Below are positions 15,749 through 23,712 of a stretch of DNA of 48,837 bases, piece by piece. The stretch spans positions 1 to 48,837 of the forward strand of contig CAAEEX010000111.1 in NCBI GenBank assembly GCA_900755005.1, read 5' to 3'. This DNA comes from an uncultured Collinsella sp. Its GTDB lineage: Bacteria > Actinomycetota > Coriobacteriia > Coriobacteriales > Coriobacteriaceae. The notes beneath the pieces are model-generated. The model had not been told where the DNA came from, ran no database searches, and saw only the letters and a list, made by a program, of their open reading frames with translations. Every line of letters begins with the position of its first letter. Positions within the stretch are counted from its first letter, which is position 1. The position numbers and the translations under genes are program-made.

Positions 15749-16852
15749 ATGTCCAAGCCGCGTCGTCGTAAGCAGAAAAAGCAGGTTAAGCCCGAGCTCA
15801 AGCTCAGGCAGTTTGCCGCTACCGAGCTTTCCGACCGGCTTGCCGCCCTTCCCTGCGCCGCCGACCTGCCGCGCTTTATGGTCGACACGGTCGCCGGCGC
15901 CTATGCACCCGCCGATGCTCAGCTCATGATCGAAGGCTTTGGCGCCGCGGCCACACGCCCAGTCACACTGCGCGCCAACACGCTCAAGGCGACCGCCGAG
16001 GACATCGCCGCGGCACTCGACGCCGCCGGGATCGCCCACCAAACCGTTGCCTGGTACCCGGACGCTTTCATCCTGCCCGACGCCCAGGTTTCCGACCTGT
16101 GGGACCTCGACATCTACCGCGACGGCAAGATCTACCTGCAGAGCCTGTCGTCCATGATGCCTCCTTTGGTGCTGGGCGCGCGTGCCGGCGAGGACATCCT
16201 GGATATGTGTGCGGCCCCCGGCGGCAAGACGACGCAGATCGCCGCCCTCACCCAGGGACAGGCACACCTTACCGCCTGCGAGATGAGCATTCCCCGCGCC
16301 GAGAAGCTCGAAGCCAACCTCCGCCGCCAAGGCGCAAAAAACGTGCCCGTCATGCGCATCGACGCACGCGAGCTCGACGAGTTCTTCCGCTTTGACCGCA
16401 TCCTGCTCGACGCTCCCTGCACCGGCACGGGCACCGTCATCAGCGGCAACGAGAAGAGCCTGCGCGGCCTCACCGAGCAGTTGCTCGGCAAGTGTGCCCG
16501 CTCGCAGCGCGCGCTTCTGGACCGCGCCATGGGAGCCCTCAAACCGGGCGGCACGCTCGTCTATTCGACTTGTTCGATCTTGCCGCAGGAAAACGAGGAC
16601 GCCCTGCAAGAGGCCCTCGACAAGCACATGGACTGCGAGCTTATCCCCCTCGATGGCACGCCGAGCGAAAGCGAAGCGCGTCGCGCCCAGGAAGCTGGCG
16701 AAGAGCCCCACGTCGAGAGCAACGCCCTCACCGAGGCCATCGCCGCCGGCCACGTCTCGTCCATCGCCAACGGTATGCCCGGCACGCTGACCATTCCGCC
16801 CAGCCGCGACTTTGAGGGCTTCTACATCGCCCTGATCCGAAAACGCAGCTAG
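15749..16852 (+). CDS. RsmB/NOP/SUN-family RNA (cytosine-5) methyltransferase
   Basis: SAM-dependent m5C methyltransferase of 367 residues, probably acting on rRNA or tRNA. The N-terminal 100 residues form the PRE-RNA-binding/ferredoxin-like part (RPVTLRANTL). The Rossmann domain holds MCAAPGGKTTQIA (SAM loop), LDAPCTGTGT (motif IV with a Cys that releases product) and VYSTCSILPQENED (motif VI with the catalytic Cys). The basic start MSKPRRRKQKKQ may bind RNA. ATG at 15749 follows GGAAGGAAAG. No PUA/RsmF-type tail is evident, so the exact target (RsmB-, RsmF- or NSUN6-like) is open. Its stop codon lies at the base of a convergent hairpin. Confidence 0.9.
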   Translation: MSKPRRRKQKKQVKPELKLRQFAATELSDRLAALPCAADLPRFMVDTVAGAYAPADAQLMIEGFGAAATRPVTLRANTLKATAEDIAAALDAAGIAHQTVAWYPDAFILPDAQVSDLWDLDIYRDGKIYLQSLSSMMPPLVLGARAGEDILDMCAAPGGKTTQIAALTQGQAHLTACEMSIPRAEKLEANLRRQGAKNVPVMRIDARELDEFFRFDRILLDAPCTGTGTVISGNEKSLRGLTEQLLGKCARSQRALLDRAMGALKPGGTLVYSTCSILPQENEDALQEALDKHMDCELIPLDGTPSESEARRAQEAGEEPHVESNALTEAIAAGHVSSIANGMPGTLTIPPSRDFEGFYIALIRKRS

Positions 16853-16890
16853 CGCACGGATTCAAAACTCAACAAACTATCTCCGTGCGC
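16852..16890. terminator. Convergent hairpin between methyltransferase and small membrane protein genes
   Basis: GCGCACGGA (16852-16860) pairs perfectly with TCCGTGCGC (16882-16890) around a 21-base loop. It overlaps the end of both convergent genes. There is no clear T-tract, so termination is plausible but unproven. Confidence 0.45.
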
Positions 16891-17047
16891 GCTTGTCCTG
16901 CTGGTCACGGTGCTGCTTAAGTGCCTCGCGCTCCTTGCGCTCGGCCCTTTTGCCCTTAATGGCCGTGACCACCAAGTAGATGACTGCGGCGGCAACGATT
17001 GCGCCCACACACAGGCCAATCGAGCCCAACATTGCTGTGAATTCCAT
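16877..17047 (-). CDS. Small single-pass membrane protein (56 aa)
   Basis: A short gene on the minus strand: ATG at 17047, TAG at 16877-16879, 56 residues. GAGAGGTGA lies about nine bases before the ATG, a good ribosome site. The protein has a hydrophobic helix (MLGSIGLCVGAIVAAAVIYL, about residues 6-25) followed by a highly charged tail (KGKRAERKEREALKQHRDQQ), giving an N-out/C-in topology by the positive-inside rule. The function is not recognised; it may be a small regulator or assembly factor of a membrane complex. Coding is supported by the ribosome site, the domain pattern and the exact fit to the convergent gene end. Confidence 0.72.
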   Translation of the reverse strand: MEFTAMLGSIGLCVGAIVAAAVIYLVVTAIKGKRAERKEREALKQHRDQQDKRARR

Positions 17048-17238
17048 ACCGCGTCACCTCTCTTTTAAACGGGACATTCAAGATAGCACCTCAATACCCG
17101 CCACCACAGCTCCTTCACGTTCGCCGGTCCTTCGGTCTAACGGATGGCGCGGCGGGGAAAAATCAACTCGTCAAACGATTTAGCAAGCACAACGCTGTCG
17201 GCACCCCGCCGGCCACCATCGCATAGAATCGAGCGTCC

Positions 17239-18330
17239 ATGGATACTCTCAACGATCTAAACGAGCGCGTCGACGCCTTTGTCGGCACCAGCTCCTTCGA
17301 CGCGCCTGCCGCGACTAACGACCAGGCCCCCATCGATGTTCCTGCCGAGGTTCACGAGGACATCGTCGCCTCGGTCGATTTTTCCGAGGTCGAGCTCGCA
17401 GACGAGTTCACCGAGCCCCAGGTAGCCGTGACCCCCAACGGACTGCTCCCCATGGAGCCGCTGCCCATCGACGGGCGTCTGCGCAAGGCGGCCCTCCGCA
17501 TGCCCGACGAGATCGAGGAGGCCAGCGGCTTTACGCTCTTTGGCCGCCGCATCAAGTCGCTTATCTACACCACCGACGTCGCGGTCATCCGCAACTCCAA
17601 TGCCGACGCCGTGTTTGCCGTCTACCCCTTCACGCCGCAGCCCGCCATTACGCAGGCGCTGCTGACCGTTGCCGAGTGCCCGGTCTTTGTGGGCGTTGGT
17701 GGTGGCACCACCACCGGTAAGCGCTCCGTACAGATGGCAGCCGTCTCCGAGATGCAGGGCGCGGCGGGCTGCGTGGTCAACTCCCCCGCCACTGCCGAGA
17801 TGGTCGAGCACATCACCAACATCGCCGACATCCCCGTCATCGCCACGGTCGTACGTTGCGACGATGATGCGCATGCCAAAGTGCGCGCCGGAGCCAAGAT
17901 CCTCAACATCGCGGCCGGCAAGAACACGCCGCAGGTCCTGCGTGAACTGCGCGAGCACTATCCCAACCTGCCGCTCATCGCACCGGGCGGCAAGACGCCC
18001 GAGAGCATCCGCGAGACCATCGCCGCCGGTGCCAACGCCATCATTTGGACGCCGCCTTCGGCCCAACAGCTGCAGACCGACATGATGCAGCGCTACCGCA
18101 AGATGAAGGAAGACGCCACGCCCGTCATCTCGCACGACGATGTGCCCATTATCGACCAGGTCGCCGCCGCCGAGGTCAGCCAGGTCGAGAACATGAATCC
18201 CGACGTGCCGATCCCCGACGAAGTCATCGAGCGCGTCGCTTCGATCCACGATCATATCGAGGAGCGTCGCGCCAACCGTGGACTCAAGCCCTCGCTGCAC
18301 GGCTTCTTCTTCCGCGGAAAGAAACGCTAA
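17239..18330 (+). CDS. Predicted TIM-barrel (aldolase-like) protein of unknown function
   Basis: Cytoplasmic protein of 363 residues. Residues 1-75 are acidic and low in complexity. From about 95 onward the alternating beta/alpha pattern resembles a (beta/alpha)8 barrel, with VFVGVGGGTTTGKRSVQ, AGCVVNSPAT, GAKILNIAAGKNTPQVLREL and LPLIAPGGKTPESIRETIAAGANAIIWTPPS. The last segment looks like a phosphate-binding end strand of KDPG-aldolase or related barrels, but no catalytic Lys could be placed with confidence. It might be an aldolase, an epimerase or a sensor of a phosphorylated ligand. ATG at 17239 has no ribosome site; TAGAAT ends ten bases upstream, so the mRNA may be leaderless. A strong terminator follows. 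Confidence 0.7.
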   Translation: MDTLNDLNERVDAFVGTSSFDAPAATNDQAPIDVPAEVHEDIVASVDFSEVELADEFTEPQVAVTPNGLLPMEPLPIDGRLRKAALRMPDEIEEASGFTLFGRRIKSLIYTTDVAVIRNSNADAVFAVYPFTPQPAITQALLTVAECPVFVGVGGGTTTGKRSVQMAAVSEMQGAAGCVVNSPATAEMVEHITNIADIPVIATVVRCDDDAHAKVRAGAKILNIAAGKNTPQVLRELREHYPNLPLIAPGGKTPESIRETIAAGANAIIWTPPSAQQLQTDMMQRYRKMKEDATPVISHDDVPIIDQVAAAEVSQVENMNPDVPIPDEVIERVASIHDHIEERRANRGLKPSLHGFFFRGKKR

Positions 18331-18342
18331 CCGCAACAGCAA

Positions 18343-18380
18343 GGCCCGCCCCGCAAACAACGGGACGGGCCGTTTTCGTT
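18343..18380 (+). terminator. Rho-independent terminator after the TIM-barrel gene
   Basis: GGCCCGCCCCG (18343-18353) pairs with CGGGACGGGCC (18361-18371) with one mismatch, around a 7-base loop, followed by GTTTTCGTTT. It begins 12 bases after the stop codon. Confidence 0.85.
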
Positions 18381-18412
18381 TGAGCAATCATGCAGCGATG
18401 TGATGGGGCAAA

Positions 18413-19303
18413 CTAATTCACGCGCTTGTCGCCCATAAAGAAGAGCGCCACCGTACCAGGTCCGGTATGCGAGCCAATCAGAGTACCGATGTTATTGATC
18501 TCAATCTTGCCTTTAAGCTGCGGAATCTGTTCCTCGATCAGCGCCGCAACTGCCTCGGCATCCTCGCGGCACGCCGAGTGCGACATGACGCACTTACCCG
18601 AATAATCCACACCGTCCTGCACGTGTGCCATCATGGTCTTAGCCATCTCGGAAATCGCGCGCTTCTTAGTGCGAATCTTCTCACGTGGCGACAGCCCACC
18701 TTCGCAATCGACTGTCATAAGCGGGCAAATCTTAAGCGCCGTGCCGATGATCGCGCTCGCAGCCGAAATGCGACCGCCGCGCAGGTAGCTCGACAGATCG
18801 GTCGAAAAGAACCAGTGGTGCAGGTTGAGTTTATGCTCCTCAATCCAAGCGGCAGTCTCGTCGAGTGAAGCCCCGCTATCGCGCACGTCGGCGGCACATT
18901 CCGCCAGCAGGCCAAAGCCCGAAGACGCCGCCAGCGAATCGATGACGCGCACCTTGCCGCCCTGGGGATAGCGATCCGCGAGCATCTGCGCCGCAACGCA
19001 AGCCGAGCCATACGTACCCGAAATACCCGACGACAACGTCAGGTGCAGCACGTCTTTACCCTCGGCAACAAGCGGCTCCCAAAACTCCTCGTACTCACCC
19101 ACGCTCACCTGAGACGTCTTGGGCATGGCGCCTGCGGCAATCTGGGCAAAAAACTCGTCCGGCGTAATCGACTGATACAGATCGTCCGTATAGACAACAT
19201 CGTCGATCTCGTAATGAAAACACACGACAGGGATATTGCGCGATTCAAAGAACTCCCGAGTTCGATCGGCGGCGGATTCACAGGTCAGGACAAAATCACT
19301 CAT
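18413..19303 (-). CDS. DegV family fatty-acid-binding protein (second paralog)
   Basis: DegV/EDD protein of 296 residues, probably binding a fatty acid for phosphorylation by a FakA-type kinase. The N-terminus FVLTCESAADR stands where DSTxDL is usual. The ligand loops PKTSQVSVGEY and LTLSSGISGTYGSA are canonical. The centre has STDLSSYLRGGRISAAS and ALKICPLMTVDCEGGLSP, and the end IGTLIGSHTGPGTVALFFMG. ATG at 19303 is preceded by AAGGAG and preferred over one six codons upstream. Identity with the first DegV (3464-4324) is low, so the two may take different lipids. It is divergent from fbp. Confidence 0.92.
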   Translation of the reverse strand: MSDFVLTCESAADRTREFFESRNIPVVCFHYEIDDVVYTDDLYQSITPDEFFAQIAAGAMPKTSQVSVGEYEEFWEPLVAEGKDVLHLTLSSGISGTYGSACVAAQMLADRYPQGGKVRVIDSLAASSGFGLLAECAADVRDSGASLDETAAWIEEHKLNLHHWFFSTDLSSYLRGGRISAASAIIGTALKICPLMTVDCEGGLSPREKIRTKKRAISEMAKTMMAHVQDGVDYSGKCVMSHSACREDAEAVAALIEEQIPQLKGKIEINNIGTLIGSHTGPGTVALFFMGDKRVN

Positions 19304-19331
19304 ATGAGGCTCCTTACTCATTGCTGCGCAA

Positions 19332-19340
19332 ATTATCGCA
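19332..19340 (-). promoter_or_regulatory. Extended -10 promoter element for the second degV
   Basis: On the minus strand TGCGATAAT (19340-19332), within TGTGCGATAAT, lies about 30 bases before the ATG at 19303. It is identical to the element before the MetRS-like gene. No clear -35 was found, which extended -10 promoters can tolerate. Confidence 0.45.
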
Positions 19341-19566
19341 CAGTGAGCCTACATACGGTACATATGTCCACTATTTACCAAATCGAACCAAAAATAGCGA
19401 ACATCTTTACCACCATCGTTTCCACCGACCCCACGCATAAATATCTGAGAAAACACCCTCTATCGTCTCCACCCAACCGCCATATCTACCTTCACTAAAT
19501 CGATTTACCAAACCGTTCAGCCGACAATTCAGCCGCTGGCGCAAAATCGAAACAAAAGCGGCGCAT

Positions 19567-19599
19567 ACTGATAAACGTTTGACGCTGTTTATCAGTTTT
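19567..19599 (+). promoter_or_regulatory. Leader hairpin immediately upstream of fbp
   Basis: ACTGATAAAC (19567-19576) pairs perfectly with GTTTATCAGT (19587-19596) around a 10-base loop, followed by a few Ts. It ends 27 bases before the fbp start, just ahead of the GGAAGGTG ribosome site. It could be an intrinsic attenuator or, as a DNA palindrome, an operator. Confidence 0.55.
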
Positions 19600-19623
19600 A
19601 CCAGCCCCATCGGAAGGTGTTTC

Positions 19624-21540
19624 ATGGTCGCATTCGATCGCAACCCGCAAGACTTTAAGTATCTGCGCCTGCTGTCGAGACAATTTCCCACCGAACAATC
19701 CGCGTTTACCGAGATTATCAATCTCTCGGCCATCCTCAATCTGCCAAAGGGCACCGAGCATTTTATGAGCGACGTGCACGGCGAGTACGAAGCCTTTATG
19801 CACATCCTCAACAACTGCTCGGGCGTCGTGCGCGAGCATGTCGACGAGATCTTTGGCGACACGCTCTCCTTTGACGAGAAGGGCGAGCTGTGCACGCTCA
19901 TCTACTATCCGCGCGAGAAGATCGACCTGGTCCGCAGCCGGCGCGAGGACTCGCCCACCTGGTACAAGACGATGCTTGACCAGCTCATCATGGTCGCGCG
20001 TTCGCTTTCAAGCCGCTACACGCGCTCCAAGGTGCGTAAGGCCATCCCGCGCGATTACGCCTATATCATCGACGAGTTGTTACACACGCACCCGGACGAG
20101 AACAACTATCGCGTGCGCTATCACGAGCGCATCGTGGAGTCCATCCTGGAGACCGCAAGCGCCGACGATTTTATCGAGTCGCTCGCCTCGCTTATCAAGC
20201 GCCTGGCCGTCGACCACCTGCACCTGGTGGGCGACATCTTCGACCGCGGCGGCGGCGCGGCCAAGATTATGGACCGCCTGCTCACCTACCATTCACTCGA
20301 CATCCAGTGGGGCAACCACGACCTGCTGTGGATGGGCGCTGCGGCCGGTGACCCTGCCTGCATCGCCACGGTGCTGCGCAACAACCTACGCTACGACAAT
20401 TACGAGATCCTGGAGAACGACTACGGCATCTCGCTGCGCGAGCTTGTTGCCTTTGCCGATGCCACCTACACCGCCGGTGAGCCCATCACCCCGCTGATCA
20501 AGGCCATCAACGTGCTGCTCTTTAAGCTCGAGGGCCAGATTATCCAGCGCCACCCCGAGTTCGACATGGCCGACCGCCTGCTGCTCGACAAGATCGATCA
20601 CGACGCCGGCACGGTCACGCTTGCCGACGGCAGCGTGTGGCCGCTCACGACCAACGACTTCCCCACCGTCGACCCGACGGACCCCTACACGCTCACGCCC
20701 GAGGAACAGCACATAATCGACAAGCTCGTGTCCGAGTTTGTCACCGCCGATCACCTGCATCGCCACATCGATTTCCTCTATACCCACGGCTCCATGTATA
20801 AGGTCGCCAACGGCAATCTGCTGTTCCACGGCTGCGTGCCGCTCAACGAAGACGGCACCTTTAGCAGCATGAACTGCCTGGGCACCTGGCACGCCGGGCG
20901 CGATTATTTTGATTTTTGCGACTATATCGCCCGCCGCGCCTGGCGCGTCGGCGACCGCGATGCCCTCGACTGGATGTGGTACCTGTGGATCGGCTTTAAC
21001 TCACCCGCCAGCGGACGCGTGGTGCGCACGTTCGAGCGCGCCTACATCGCCGACAAGAGCACGTGGGTCGAGCCGATGGACCCGTACTATACGCTCACCA
21101 CGTCCTCGTCCGTTTGCGACGATATCATGCGCGAGTTTGGCGTCGCCCCCATGGCCTGCTCGCCGACGGGCCACATCATCAACGGCCATACCCCGGTCAA
21201 GACCACCAAGGGCGAGCAGCCCATCCGTGCCAACGGCAAGTTGCTGGTCATCGACGGCGGTTTCTGTCGCGCCTACCATCCCAAAACAGGCATCGCCGGC
21301 TACACGCTTATCTCCAGCTCGCGCGGATGCCGCCTCAAGTCGCACCAGGCCTTTACCACCGTTGCCGAGGCGCTCACCCGCAACATCGACATCGAAAGCG
21401 AGACCAACCGCTTTGACGAGGCCGACCGGCGCCGCATGGTGAGCGACACCGATACCGGTGCCAAGATTCGCAGCCAGATCCAGGACCTGCGCCAGCTGCT
21501 CGATGCATATAGAAACGGTGCTATCGAGGAGCGCGCCTAG
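19624..21540 (+). CDS. fbp: Fructose-1,6-bisphosphatase class III
   Basis: Gluconeogenic enzyme that removes the 1-phosphate of fructose 1,6-bisphosphate. The large class III type found in Firmicutes and some Actinobacteria belongs to the metallophosphoesterase fold. Length 638 residues is usual. Metal-binding motifs are MSDVHGEYEAF (about 48-58), GDIFDRGGGAAKIMDRL (about 202) and QWGNHDLLWMGA (about 228), with the late NGHTPVKTTKG supplying another His. The class is recognised by IYYPREKIDL and YKTMLDQLI near the N-terminus and by FCRAYHPKTGIAGYTLI near the C-terminus. ATG at 19624 follows GGAAGGTG; the frame continues upstream without another good start. A perfect hairpin sits just before the ribosome site. 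Confidence 0.96.
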   Translation: MVAFDRNPQDFKYLRLLSRQFPTEQSAFTEIINLSAILNLPKGTEHFMSDVHGEYEAFMHILNNCSGVVREHVDEIFGDTLSFDEKGELCTLIYYPREKIDLVRSRREDSPTWYKTMLDQLIMVARSLSSRYTRSKVRKAIPRDYAYIIDELLHTHPDENNYRVRYHERIVESILETASADDFIESLASLIKRLAVDHLHLVGDIFDRGGGAAKIMDRLLTYHSLDIQWGNHDLLWMGAAAGDPACIATVLRNNLRYDNYEILENDYGISLRELVAFADATYTAGEPITPLIKAINVLLFKLEGQIIQRHPEFDMADRLLLDKIDHDAGTVTLADGSVWPLTTNDFPTVDPTDPYTLTPEEQHIIDKLVSEFVTADHLHRHIDFLYTHGSMYKVANGNLLFHGCVPLNEDGTFSSMNCLGTWHAGRDYFDFCDYIARRAWRVGDRDALDWMWYLWIGFNSPASGRVVRTFERAYIADKSTWVEPMDPYYTLTTSSSVCDDIMREFGVAPMACSPTGHIINGHTPVKTTKGEQPIRANGKLLVIDGGFCRAYHPKTGIAGYTLISSSRGCRLKSHQAFTTVAEALTRNIDIESETNRFDEADRRRMVSDTDTGAKIRSQIQDLRQLLDAYRNGAIEERA

Positions 21541-21618
21541 CTCCGTCTGCGGGGATTGGCTAAACTTGCTGAGTTTGTCATCCCCACGGCGCCCTGGCGC
21601 CACACTAAGGCAGGTACC

Positions 21619-22014
21619 ATGCAAAAGCTCCTTGCGCAGATAATGAAGTTTGGCGTCGTCGGCGTCGTTGCCACCGTCATCGACTTTGGCATCATGAATC
21701 TGCTCCACTACGGTCTGTGCCTCAATATCCTGATCGCCAACACCAGCGGCTTTATCATCTCACTCATCTTTAACTACCTCGCCAGCATGAAGTACGTGTT
21801 TGCGCACAAGGAGGGCATGAGCCGCCGCCGCGAGTTCATTATCTTTGTCGTGCTGTCCATGATCGGCCTGGCACTCAACGACGGTATCGTGCTGGCGCTC
21901 AACACCGGTCTGGGACTCGAGGCCAATATCGCCAAGATCTGCGCCACCGCGCTTGTCATGGTCTACAACTTTGTGACCCGAAAGATCTTCCTGGAAGGCG
22001 ACGAGACCAAGTAA
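21619..22014 (+). CDS. GtrA family membrane protein (first of pair)
   Basis: Small four-helix membrane protein of 131 residues in the GtrA/DPMS family, whose members help move or present lipid-linked sugars. The family pattern is clear: an N-terminal KFGVVGVVATVIDFGIMNLL helix, a second helix with FIISLIFNYLASMKYVF, a charged loop KEGMSRRREF, then two more helices ending VYNFVTRKIFL. ATG at 21619 follows AGGCAGGT; a longer frame from 21556 lacks support. It lies 78 bases after fbp and may be cotranscribed. A paralog follows at 22233. Confidence 0.88.
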   Translation: MQKLLAQIMKFGVVGVVATVIDFGIMNLLHYGLCLNILIANTSGFIISLIFNYLASMKYVFAHKEGMSRRREFIIFVVLSMIGLALNDGIVLALNTGLGLEANIAKICATALVMVYNFVTRKIFLEGDETK

Positions 22015-22232
22015 CTCGCAACCTTGCAGCTTTACGATGCCCACGGATGACGCACGTCGAGCGCTGTGTTGTTCGTGGGCTTTGCTCGTTTACGGGCAAA
22101 TTTTCAACGTTTGCGGATTAGCTCTTGAAAATTTGGCGAGTTCGTATAGTTCTTGGCAAAGACCTTACGTTTCCCTTGCAAAAGCTCTAAAGTATCCTCT
22201 GCTCGATTTATCAACGCATTGGATGTGATTAC

Positions 22233-22640
22233 GTGCGCAAGGCACTGGCACAACCTCATACCAAGCAGTTCCTCAAGTTCGCTGTCGTGGGTCTTATCTC
22301 CTTTGGCATCGACTGGGGTATGCTCATTGCGCTTGTCGAGCTGTTTCACCTCGACTTTTTGATGAGCACCACGGTCTCGTTTACCACGTCCGTCGTGGTC
22401 AACTACTGGCTTAGCATGAAGTTCGTGTTCGACCATCGCGAGGGAATGAGCCGCAAGCGCGAGTTCACGATCTTCACCATCCTGTCGGTGATCGGTCTGG
22501 GCCTCAACGACCTATACATGTTTGTGGGCGTCACGTTTTTGAGCATCGGCTACCAGGCCATGAAGGCCATCGCCACGTTCCTCGTCACCTGGTACAACTA
22601 CTTCAGCCGTCGCTTCTTTCTCGAGGGCGCACGGTCGTAG
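22233..22640 (+). CDS. GtrA family membrane protein (second of pair)
   Basis: Paralog of the previous protein, 135 residues with four membrane helices. Shared features include KFAVVGLISFGIDWG, NYWLSMKFVFDHREGMSRKREF, LSVIGLGLND and the end WYNYFSRRFFLEG. The start is GTG at 22233 with GGATGTGA upstream; no ATG is available in frame. Compared with the first copy the loop GMSRxREF and the following LSxIGLxLND are almost unchanged while the outer helices differ, as expected after an old tandem duplication. No glycosyltransferase gene is adjacent, so the partner is unknown. A strong terminator follows. Confidence 0.86.
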   Translation: MRKALAQPHTKQFLKFAVVGLISFGIDWGMLIALVELFHLDFLMSTTVSFTTSVVVNYWLSMKFVFDHREGMSRKREFTIFTILSVIGLGLNDLYMFVGVTFLSIGYQAMKAIATFLVTWYNYFSRRFFLEGARS

Positions 22641-22666
22641 TCGATTCGCTATTTGCTTGAATGTAT

Positions 22667-22703
22667 AACCGGTTGGAATTCCCATTCCAACCGGTTTTTT
22701 TGT
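22667..22703 (+). terminator. Rho-independent terminator after the GtrA pair
   Basis: Perfect 13-bp stem (22667-22679 with 22684-22696) around a 4-base loop, followed by a run of seven Ts and GTTT. It lies 26 bases after the second GtrA stop codon. Confidence 0.93.
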
Positions 22704-22740
22704 TTGCCGAAAGACCCGGCGACCCAGTCCCATTCACTTG

Positions 22741-22778
22741 AAAAACGGGCGGCCCGGATGTTTGTCCGAACCGCCCGT
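22741..22778 (-). terminator. Rho-independent terminator of the DUF4430 operon
   Basis: On the minus strand ACGGGCGG (22778-22771) pairs with CCGCCCGT (22752-22745), with an inner CGGA/TCCG stem, followed by TTTTTC. It ends the riboswitch-led two-gene transcript, 22 bases after the stop at 22801. Confidence 0.9.
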
Positions 22779-22800
22779 CTGGCGCGCTATGCCGAGGCCT

Positions 22801-23712
22801 CTAGCCTGTAACGTAATACCAGACCACGTTGTCGCCGCTGGAGAGAACGTAGTTGCTGCAGGCCGTCATGGGCGTTGAGCCGTTGACGGAGTACATCCAG
22901 CCGCTCGTGCCGCCGTACTGTTTCTCGGCCAAACCACCAATCGCGGAGACATACGTGCCGTACGACGAGCCATGTGCGTTGACGGAAAGACCCAGCGCGC
23001 ACAGGGCATCGTAGACGGTAGCGCCTTCGTTAAAGGTAAAGGTGCCACCAGAAGACACAGGATTGCCCACAGCGCTCGATGTGACCGAAACCGTCACTGT
23101 TATGTAGCTGGACTCCTGCGAGCCGCTCTGGCCGCCCGAGGAGGCGTTTCCACCATTAGAGGATGAGGCTCCATTAGACGACTGGCCACCGCCCGAAGAA
23201 GCACCGCCAGACACATTGGAAGTATCACCGGCTCCCGTATTTTGGGCAGCGGATTTATCGCCAGACTTCTTGCCGTCCTGACCATCGGACTTCTTGCTAT
23301 CCGAGCTTTTATCCGATTCCTTGTCCGAAGACTCAGAATCGTCCTTGCCGTCGTTCGAACCCTTGGACTCGTCTTTTGCATCATTCGATGACTTGGAATC
23401 CTCGGAACTGGCCTCGCCCGAAGTCGTAGTCGAGCCAGACGCCTTGGTGTCCTTGGTGACGACGCTCTCCCCCGTCACGGTCTGAATGATCCAGTCAATG
23501 GACCAGGCGCCACTCTCGGAGGGATGGACAAAGCCCAGCGAGACGACGATCAGAATGGTGCACGCGGCAGTCAGAACGCCAAGAAGCGCCTTCCGTCGAG
23601 GGGCGGACGCCGCCGAAGCGACGCCCTGTTGCTTTGGATCATCGAGCTGGATAAACGAGGAATCTGGTTGCTTGGGGTCAGCGTCCTTGGATTTATTGGA
23701 CACAGCCCTCAC
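22801..23712 (-). CDS. Membrane-anchored DUF4430 domain protein
   Basis: Surface protein of 303 residues. One membrane helix (about 43-62, LLGVLTAACTILIVVSLGF) follows a cytoplasmic head. A long Ser/Lys/Asp/Gly-rich linker (about 85-205) comes next, then one C-terminal DUF4430 domain (about 210-303) with GTFTFNEGATVYDAL, SGWMYSVNG and GDNVVWYYVTG. DUF4430 resembles the C-terminal domain of transcobalamin and intrinsic factor. GTG at 23712 is the base directly after the TAG (23715-23713) of the upstream DUF4430 gene, so translation is probably coupled; no independent ribosome site is strong. By position it is controlled by the cobalamin riboswitch at 27610-27783. It may be an extracellular ligand-binding partner of the larger protein. 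Confidence 0.85.
   Translation of the reverse strand: MRAVSNKSKDADPKQPDSSFIQLDDPKQQGVASAASAPRRKALLGVLTAACTILIVVSLGFVHPSESGAWSIDWIIQTVTGESVVTKDTKASGSTTTSGEASSEDSKSSNDAKDESKGSNDGKDDSESSDKESDKSSDSKKSDGQDGKKSGDKSAAQNTGAGDTSNVSGGASSGGGQSSNGASSSNGGNASSGGQSGSQESSYITVTVSVTSSAVGNPVSSGGTFTFNEGATVYDALCALGLSVNAHGSSYGTYVSAIGGLAEKQYGGTSGWMYSVNGSTPMTACSNYVLSSGDNVVWYYVTG

Larger units (their letters stand above)
19304..19623. other. Divergent intergenic region between degV2 and fbp
   Basis: A 320-base AT-richer region with no gene. It holds the degV2 extended -10 (19332-19340) on one side and the fbp leader hairpin (19567-19599) on the other. No strong fbp promoter was identified. Confidence 0.5.
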
